A DNA stretch of 47,722 bases. Source: Salinibacterium sp. GTDB lineage: Bacteria; Actinomycetota; Actinomycetes; Actinomycetales; Microbacteriaceae. The first letter of the stretch is position 1; every line of letters starts with the position of its first letter. The DNA lies in NCBI GenBank assembly GCA_025351795.1, contig JANXVG010000093.1, positions 1-47,722 of the forward strand. The letters are read 5' to 3'. Shown here piece by piece: positions 43,022 through 47,722 of the stretch. A model generated the notes under the pieces. It ran no database searches. It was given only the letters and a program-made list of their open reading frames with translations, and had not been told where the DNA came from. A program made the position numbers and the translations under genes.

Positions 43022-43105
43022 TGCCAAATGAAGGAGAAGTTGCGCGCGAGTGACACTCCGACGCGGGTTCCAGCGCATCCGAGAGCTCGGATCCTTCATT
43101 TGGCA
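43022..43105 (-). repeat. 84-bp palindrome-ended element, copy 2, upstream of clpC
   Basis: 14-bp perfect terminal inverted repeats (TGCCAAATGAAGGA and complement); total length identical to the tilS copy. Compared with copy 1 it is inverted. In the frame equivalent to the tilS insertion this copy has no stop and would encode PNEG...SPSFG, like copy 1. It occupies most of the 332-bp gap between the kinase gene and clpC, together with a ClgR-like box; the remaining bases show no gene. Confidence 0.85.
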
Positions 43106-43197
43106 CCTGACGGCAGCAGCAGCGGATGCCATGCGTACGGCAACCTCGCTCGAGACCGCTCGACGCGCGCCGGTAGCGCGCCGGTGAAACGCGGTCA

Positions 43198-43211
43198 CGC
43201 CTGCGGCGAAC
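43198..43211 (-). promoter_or_regulatory. ClgR-type box upstream of clpC
   Basis: CGC-N5-GCGAAC, which on the other strand reads GTTCGC-N5-GCG, the consensus given for ClgR in Streptomyces. ClgR activates clpC and clpP genes in actinobacteria. The site is 79 bases before the clpC ATG. No CIRCE element is present. Confidence 0.5.
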
Positions 43212-43290
43212 AGGGGCAGTAAACCGGGGGTTGCGTCGTTAGTCTCTTTGTATCGGCACCGAATCGTGCCCGGTGCCCAAGGAGTTAGAA

Positions 43291-45768
43291 ATGTTCGAGA
43301 GATTCACCGACAGAGCTCGCCGCGTTGTCGTCCTGGCCCAGGAAGAGGCCAAGATGCTCAACCACAATTACATCGGCACCGAGCACATCCTGCTCGGCCT
43401 TATTCACGAGGGTGAGGGAGTCGCGGCCAAAGCGCTCGAGTCGCTGAATATCTCGCTGGATGCTGTGCGTGAACAGGTGCAGGACATTATCGGCCAGGGC
43501 CAGCAGCAGCCGACCGGGCACATCCCGTTCACGCCGCGCGCGAAGAAGGTACTTGAGTTGTCTTTGCGCGAAGCGCTGCAACTCGGCCACAACTACATCG
43601 GCACCGAGCACATCCTGCTCGGCCTGATCCGCGAGGGTGAGGGGGTCGCGGCGCAGGTGCTCGTAAAGCTTGGCGCCGACCTGAACCGTGTTCGCCAGCA
43701 GGTTATCCAGTTGCTGTCGGGCTATCAGGGCAAGGAAGCCGTCACCGTCGGCGGTAACGACGCGACGCCAGATAAGGGATCGCAGATCCTCGACCAGTTT
43801 GGCCGTAACCTCACCCAGGCGGCGCGCGACGGCAAGCTCGACCCGGTGATCGGGCGCGAAAAAGAGATGGAGCGGGTCATGCAGATCCTCTCCCGTCGCT
43901 CCAAGAACAACCCGGTTCTGATCGGCGAGCCTGGCGTCGGCAAGACCGCCGTCGTCGAGGGACTCGCGCTCGCAATTGTGCGCGGAGACGTACCGGAGAC
44001 ACTCAAAGACAAGCAGCTCTACACACTTGACCTGGGTTCGTTGATCGCAGGATCGCGCTACCGCGGTGACTTCGAGGAGCGTCTGAAGAAGGTCACCAAG
44101 GAGATCCGTTCGCGCGGTGACATCATCACGTTTATTGACGAGATTCACACCTTGGTGGGCGCCGGCGCCGCCGAGGGTGCAATCGACGCCGCGAGCATCC
44201 TGAAGCCGTTGCTGGCGCGAGGTGAACTGCAGACCATCGGTGCCACCACCCTCGATGAGTACCGCAAGCACTTCGAGAAAGACGCAGCGCTTGAGCGTCG
44301 CTTCCAGCCAGTTCACGTGCACGAGCCGTCGCTTCCGCACACGATTAACATCCTCAAGGGTCTGCGCGACCGATACGAGTCATTCCACAAGGTGTCGATC
44401 ACCGACGGTGCGATCGTCGCTGCCGCGAACCTCGCTGACCGCTACGTCGCTGACCGCTTCCTGCCAGACAAGGCCATCGACTTGATCGATGAGGCTGGCG
44501 CGCGCCTGCGCCTTTCGATCTTGTCTGCCCCACCAGAACTGCGTGAGTTCGACGACAAGATCGCCACGGTGCGTGCCCAGAAGGAAGGGGCGATCGAAGA
44601 TCAGGACTTCGAGAAGGCCGCTTCGCTACGGGACGAAGAGAAGAAGCTACTTGGTGAGAGGCTCCGTCTCGAGAAGCAGTGGAAGGCAGGCGATGTATCG
44701 ACAACGGCCGAGGTGGATGAAGGCCTGATCGCCGAGGTCCTCGCTGCGGCAACCGGCATCCCGGTATTCAAGCTCACTGAAGAGGAGTCAAGCCGACTCA
44801 TCTTCATGGAGAAGGCGTTGCACATGCGGGTGATCGGGCAGGAAGAGGCCATCTCGGTGCTCTCGAAGACCATTCGTCGCACGCGTGCTGGCCTCAAAGA
44901 CCCGAAGCGCCCCAGCGGATCGTTCATCTTTGCTGGCCCCACCGGTGTTGGTAAAACCGAGCTCGCGAAGGCGCTCGCCGAATTTCTTTTCGACGACGAG
45001 AACGCCCTCATCGCCCTCGACATGAGCGAGTACGGCGAGAAGCACACGGTCTCCCGACTTTTCGGTGCTCCTCCCGGTTTCGTCGGCTTCGAGGAAGGCG
45101 GGCAACTCACCGAGAAGGTGCGCCGCAAGCCATTCTCCGTGGTGCTCTTCGACGAGATCGAGAAGGCTCACCCCGACATCTTCAACTCATTGCTGCAAAT
45201 TTTGGAAGAGGGGCGACTGACGGACGGCCAAGGCCGCGTCGTTGACTTCAAGAACACCGTGATCATCATGACGACCAACCTCGGTACGAAAGACATCACC
45301 GGTGGGCCGGTCGGCTTCCAGATCGAGGGCGATACGGCCACGAGTTACGACCGCATGCGTGGCAAGGTCGTCGACGAATTGAAGAAGCACTTCAAGCCCG
45401 AGTTTCTGAACCGCGTAGACGAGACCATCGTTTTCCCGCAGCTCACGAAGCCTGAGTTGTTGCAGATCGTGGATCTCTTCATCAAGCGCCTGAGCGAGCG
45501 GATGATGGACCGCGACCTTACCGTGGAACTCACTGTTCCAGCCAAGGAACGCCTCATTGAGATCGGGTTCGACCCGGCTCTCGGTGCACGCCCGCTGCGC
45601 CGTGCGGTGCAGCACGAGATCGAGGATCGACTGAGTGAGAAGATTTTGCACGGCGAGCTCAACGCGGGGGACCACGTTCACGTGGATTTCCTGGATGGCG
45701 AGTTCGTGATCACCACCCGTCGTCAGGCTGGCCTGCCAGACGCGGAACCGATCGCGGTCGAGGCATAG
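43291..45768 (+). CDS. clpC: ATP-dependent Clp protease ATP-binding subunit ClpC
   Basis: 825-residue HSP100 unfoldase that feeds substrates to ClpP1P2. The ATG at 43291 follows AAGGAG with 6-base spacing, so the upstream GTG at 43273 is rejected. Two N-terminal Clp repeats (about 3-70 and 78-145) each carry a [12 protein letters not shown] segment. AAA-1 has Walker A GEPGVGKT near 210 and [12 protein letters not shown], and is followed by the UVR/M-domain [16 protein letters not shown] near 435. AAA-2 has [17 protein letters not shown] near 550 and [16 protein letters not shown]. The C-terminal D2-small domain contains [15 protein letters not shown]. All ATPase motifs are intact. Regulation by ClgR is suggested by the upstream box. 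Confidence 0.97.
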   Translation: MFERFTDRARRVVVLAQEEAKMLNHNYIGTEHILLGLIHEGEGVAAKALESLNISLDAVREQVQDIIGQGQQQPTGHIPFTPRAKKVLELSLREALQLGHNYIGTEHILLGLIREGEGVAAQVLVKLGADLNRVRQQVIQLLSGYQGKEAVTVGGNDATPDKGSQILDQFGRNLTQAARDGKLDPVIGREKEMERVMQILSRRSKNNPVLIGEPGVGKTAVVEGLALAIVRGDVPETLKDKQLYTLDLGSLIAGSRYRGDFEERLKKVTKEIRSRGDIITFIDEIHTLVGAGAAEGAIDAASILKPLLARGELQTIGATTLDEYRKHFEKDAALERRFQPVHVHEPSLPHTINILKGLRDRYESFHKVSITDGAIVAAANLADRYVADRFLPDKAIDLIDEAGARLRLSILSAPPELREFDDKIATVRAQKEGAIEDQDFEKAASLRDEEKKLLGERLRLEKQWKAGDVSTTAEVDEGLIAEVLAAATGIPVFKLTEEESSRLIFMEKALHMRVIGQEEAISVLSKTIRRTRAGLKDPKRPSGSFIFAGPTGVGKTELAKALAEFLFDDENALIALDMSEYGEKHTVSRLFGAPPGFVGFEEGGQLTEKVRRKPFSVVLFDEIEKAHPDIFNSLLQILEEGRLTDGQGRVVDFKNTVIIMTTNLGTKDITGGPVGFQIEGDTATSYDRMRGKVVDELKKHFKPEFLNRVDETIVFPQLTKPELLQIVDLFIKRLSERMMDRDLTVELTVPAKERLIEIGFDPALGARPLRRAVQHEIEDRLSEKILHGELNAGDHVHVDFLDGEFVITTRRQAGLPDAEPIAVEA

Positions 45769-45783
45769 GGTCGTGTACTAGCC

Positions 45784-45815
45784 ATCGAGCCCGTCGAGAA
45801 ATCGACGGGCTCGAT
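45784..45815 (+). terminator. Strong hairpin after clpC
   Basis: Perfect 14-bp stem ATCGAGCCCGTCGA / TCGACGGGCTCGAT closed by a GAAA tetraloop, 15 bases after the clpC stop. It is followed by CCGTTTA, so the T-run is poor; such stems still act as terminators or 3' stabilisers in high-GC bacteria. Confidence 0.65.
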
Positions 45816-45820
45816 CCGTT

Positions 45821-45826
45821 TAGGCT
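45821..45826 (+). promoter_or_regulatory. -10 box of a probable leaderless GNAT gene transcript
   Basis: TAGGCT is followed by exactly six bases and the GTG at 45833, directly after the clpC hairpin. Confidence 0.5.
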
Positions 45827-45832
45827 GGCAGC

Positions 45833-46336
45833 GTGAGTTTCTTCGAAGTGCGCCGTGCCCGTACAAGTGACGTGCCGTTCATCCAAGCGCTCGTCGAACC
45901 GCTCGTGCAGCAGCGCATTCTGCTCGGTAAAGACCTCGTCGTCTTCTACGAGGCCGTGCAGGAGTTTCGCATTGCGCTGGATGCAGCCGGCACACCCATC
46001 GGCTGTGGTGCGCTGCACGTTCTGTGGCAAGACCTCGCCGAGGTGCGCACCCTCGCCGTCACACCGGAGTGGCTGGGCAAGGGTGTCGGTCACGCCATCC
46101 TCGAGCGCATTGAGACGGATGCCGTCGAGCTCGGCCTGAACCGGCTGTTCTGCCTCACCTTCGAGGTCGAATTTTTCGAGCGACACGGCTTCGAACCGAT
46201 CAGTGACGAGGTTGTCAAGCCCGACGTGTTCGCCCAGCTTGCTCTCTCGTCTGACGAAGGTGTGGCGGAGTTTCTCGACCTCTCGCGGGTTAAGCCGAAC
46301 ACGCTCGGCAACACGAGAATGCTCAAACAGCTGTGA
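45833..46336 (+). CDS. Amino-acid N-acetyltransferase (GNAT; ArgA-like)
   Basis: 167-residue GNAT protein. The start reads FFEVRRARTSDVPFIQALVEPLV; the acetyl-CoA binding motif A is VRTLAVTPEWLGKGVGHAILERI (about residues 71-93), and FFERHGFEPI near 125 is motif B. Length and the TFEVEFFERHGFEP segment fit the short N-acetylglutamate synthase type (Rv2747-like) that opens arginine biosynthesis. A GNAT of other specificity is possible because no arg genes are nearby. It ends overlapping the leader of the next gene, whose ribosome-binding site GAGGAG touches its stop. Confidence 0.82.
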   Translation: MSFFEVRRARTSDVPFIQALVEPLVQQRILLGKDLVVFYEAVQEFRIALDAAGTPIGCGALHVLWQDLAEVRTLAVTPEWLGKGVGHAILERIETDAVELGLNRLFCLTFEVEFFERHGFEPISDEVVKPDVFAQLALSSDEGVAEFLDLSRVKPNTLGNTRMLKQL

Positions 46337-46344
46337 GGAGTCGC

Positions 46345-47124
46345 ATGGATCTCAGCACGATCTCGATTGGCCTGCCAGGCGCAACGGATCGCGCCATCAT
46401 TCGAGCGATCGCGCCCCGCATTGAGTCGCTGGGCTTTCGGGCGCTGTGGCTGAATGACACTCCAGACGGGGATTCGCTCGCGGGCCTTGCGGTGGCCGCC
46501 GAGGTGACAGGCACTCTGATGCTTGCCACCGGGGTGATCCCCCTCGATCGGCGGCCGGCATCCGCTATTGCGAAATCGCTTGACAATCTCGACCTGCCGC
46601 AGCATCGCGTCGAGTTGGGCATCGGTGCTGGTGGCCCGGCGAACGCTCTGTCACGCGTAGCCACCGCCGTGAGCACCCTCCGTGATGTGACACGTTCGCA
46701 CATTCTGGTTGGTGCGCTGGGGCCTCGAATGCGTCGCCTTGCCGCCGAAGTGGCCGATGCCGCGCTCTTCAATTGGCTGACCCCGGATGCCGCGTCGGCT
46801 GCCATGCACGATCTGCGTCGTGATTCGGCAGGACGCACGGTGCGTGGTGTGCTCTATGCGCGAACCGCTGTCGAGCCAGCCGCGTTGCCAGCCCTCGCGG
46901 ATGAGGCGGCCAGGTACGAGAGCTATCCCTCGTACGCGGCAAATTTTGAGCGCATCGGTGCGCGGGCGATTGACACCACCATTGACGGTGTAGTGCCGGG
47001 TGCTCTTGTCGAGCGGGCTGCCGAATACACGCACATCGTGGACGAACTTGTGCTGCGCGTCGTCACGGCAGACGCGTCGCTTGATGCATACTCGCGCTTC
47101 GTTGAGTCAGTCGCGACCGCGTGA
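46345..47124 (+). CDS. Luciferase-like monooxygenase family oxidoreductase
   Basis: 259-residue LLM-family protein, shorter than typical members (about 300). The ATG at 46345 is chosen because GAGGAG lies 4 bases before it. Family features are a TIM-barrel opening SIGLPGATDRAIIRAIAPRIESLGF, SLGFRALW-type strand, LATGVIPLDRRPASAIAKSL and VELGIGAGG. Many actinobacterial members use F420 or FMN. The substrate is unknown. The cofactor cannot be fixed from the sequence; no F420 genes lie in the window. It is probably co-transcribed with the GNAT gene. Confidence 0.78.
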   Translation: MDLSTISIGLPGATDRAIIRAIAPRIESLGFRALWLNDTPDGDSLAGLAVAAEVTGTLMLATGVIPLDRRPASAIAKSLDNLDLPQHRVELGIGAGGPANALSRVATAVSTLRDVTRSHILVGALGPRMRRLAAEVADAALFNWLTPDAASAAMHDLRRDSAGRTVRGVLYARTAVEPAALPALADEAARYESYPSYAANFERIGARAIDTTIDGVVPGALVERAAEYTHIVDELVLRVVTADASLDAYSRFVESVATA

Positions 47125-47175
47125 GCTATCGCGAGTCATTGGGCGTGCCCTGCTGGCATCCATCGCGGCGGCGTT

Positions 47176-47181
47176 TACCCT
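47176..47181 (+). promoter_or_regulatory. -10 box of a probable leaderless transcript at the window end
   Basis: TACCCT is followed by exactly six bases and the ATG at 47188. Confidence 0.5.
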
Positions 47182-47187
47182 AGCCTC

Positions 47188-47722
47188 ATGTCGACGTTCC
47201 GCACTCCCGTCGGCCCCCAACCCAGCACGGTGTACTGGCGCAGGCGGCTTCTCGTGCTCTTTGGGCTGCTGGCCGTCATTATCGTCATCGTGCTGATCGT
47301 GTCGCGGCCGGGCGGCGGCACCCCTGCGTCAACAGCCACCCCCCCGGTGCACTCTGTTTCTACTTCGAGTTCCACGTCCACGGCGAATGCGACGGCGTGT
47401 GACCCGAAGAAAATCATGCTCGAAGCCGTGACGAATGCCACATCCTATGATCCGGGGGTGAACCCGTTGCTCTCCTTCACCCTCAAGAGCACCGCACTCA
47501 CGCCGTGCACGCTCTCCGCCGGTACCGACACACAGCAGTACAAGATCACGAGTGGATCCGAGACCATCTGGAACTCGAAAGACTGCCAGTCCGGTGCGGT
47601 AGCAACTAGTGTGACCTTGCAGCCTGGCGTGCCGCTCTCGCCGGCAGCAATTCCGTGGGACCGCACCCGCTCGGCCACAGATACTTGCACAGCGGTGCGC
47701 TCTCCCGTGGTCGCGGGTGGTG
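47188..47722 (+). CDS. Membrane-anchored secreted protein of unknown function (3' end outside window)
   Basis: First 178 residues of a protein that runs off the window. Residues about 1-20 are cytoplasmic and basic (YWRRR), 21-39 form a single transmembrane helix (LVLFGLLAVIIVIVLIVS), and then a Gly/Pro/Ser/Thr-rich linker (about 40-70) leads to an extracytoplasmic domain with at least four cysteines that may form disulfides. It is a type II-like anchored exported protein. I do not recognise the family; a DUF4232-like beta-sandwich is possible. Confidence 0.7.
   Translation, partial: MSTFRTPVGPQPSTVYWRRRLLVLFGLLAVIIVIVLIVSRPGGGTPASTATPPVHSVSTSSSTSTANATACDPKKIMLEAVTNATSYDPGVNPLLSFTLKSTALTPCTLSAGTDTQQYKITSGSETIWNSKDCQSGAVATSVTLQPGVPLSPAAIPWDRTRSATDTCTAVRSPVVAGG

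Noticed and set aside
42959-43290. CIRCE (HrcA) element upstream of clpC
   Set aside because: No TTAGCACTC-N9-GAGTGCTAA-like sequence is present; only the ClgR-type box and the 84-bp repeat are seen.

Overview
The window is a contiguous, gene-dense stretch of a high-GC Gram-positive chromosome. The gene content points to an actinobacterium, most likely a Microbacteriaceae member: a fused CydDC exporter, a DosR/DevR-type two-component system, a DUF3180 protein inside a folate/pantothenate/lysS operon, a LAxTG (sortase E type) cell-wall protein, RipA-like peptidoglycan hydrolases, and many GTG starts with leaderless promoters. There are no rRNA genes, CRISPR arrays, transposases or phage genes; the region looks like core genome with a few accessory insertions.

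Layout. 1-917: end of cysK followed by cysE. 935-2755: two paralogous EamA transporters on the minus strand. 2898-4763: a secreted, repeat-rich, sortase-anchored surface protein. 4802-8289: recQ, a TetR regulator and an SDR oxidoreductase with a likely TetR operator in front of it. 8453-11277: acyl-CoA oxidase/dehydrogenase and a PlsC acyltransferase. 11306-15219 (minus): DHA2-type efflux pump, TspO-like protein and a phytoene-desaturase-like oxidoreductase. 15307-18626: devR and devS (minus) diverging from a universal stress protein. 18697-24636 (minus): cydA-cydB-cydDC, the complete cytochrome bd module. 24848-25154 (minus): tRNA-Glu, tRNA-Asp, tRNA-Phe. 25418-27883: a tandem pair of peptidoglycan hydrolases (M23, then NlpC/P60) sharing a related N-terminal module. 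27972-28466 (minus): ppa. 28514-40314: tilS, hpt, ftsH, folE, folP, folB, folK, DUF3180, two PH-domain membrane proteins, a DUF2520 protein, panC and lysS; six consecutive gene junctions between folP and the DUF2520 gene are 4-base ATGA/GTGA overlaps. 40324-40747: three very small genes. 40761-42958 (minus): a kinase and a class III PLP enzyme resembling the hydroxylysine kinase/phospho-lyase pair. 43291-end: clpC, a GNAT acetyltransferase, a luciferase-like oxidoreductase, and a truncated membrane-anchored protein.

The most interesting non-genic signals are these. (1) Two 84-bp elements have near-identical palindromic ends. One sits between genes (43022-43105); the other lies in frame inside tilS (28605-28688) and adds 28 codons. 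The second copy is also open in the equivalent frame, as in the Rickettsia palindromic elements. (2) A nearly identical DosR-box-like palindrome occurs in the devS/usp intergenic region (17692-17705) and upstream of cydA (24724-24737), suggesting one hypoxia or redox regulon for the sensor, the stress protein and cytochrome bd. (3) 9-bp direct repeats of MtrA type lie before the peptidoglycan hydrolases. (4) A ClgR-type box lies before clpC. (5) A recurrent TANNNT-N6-start-codon arrangement indicates widespread leaderless transcription.

All assignments come from reading translated sequence and motifs; no database search was possible.
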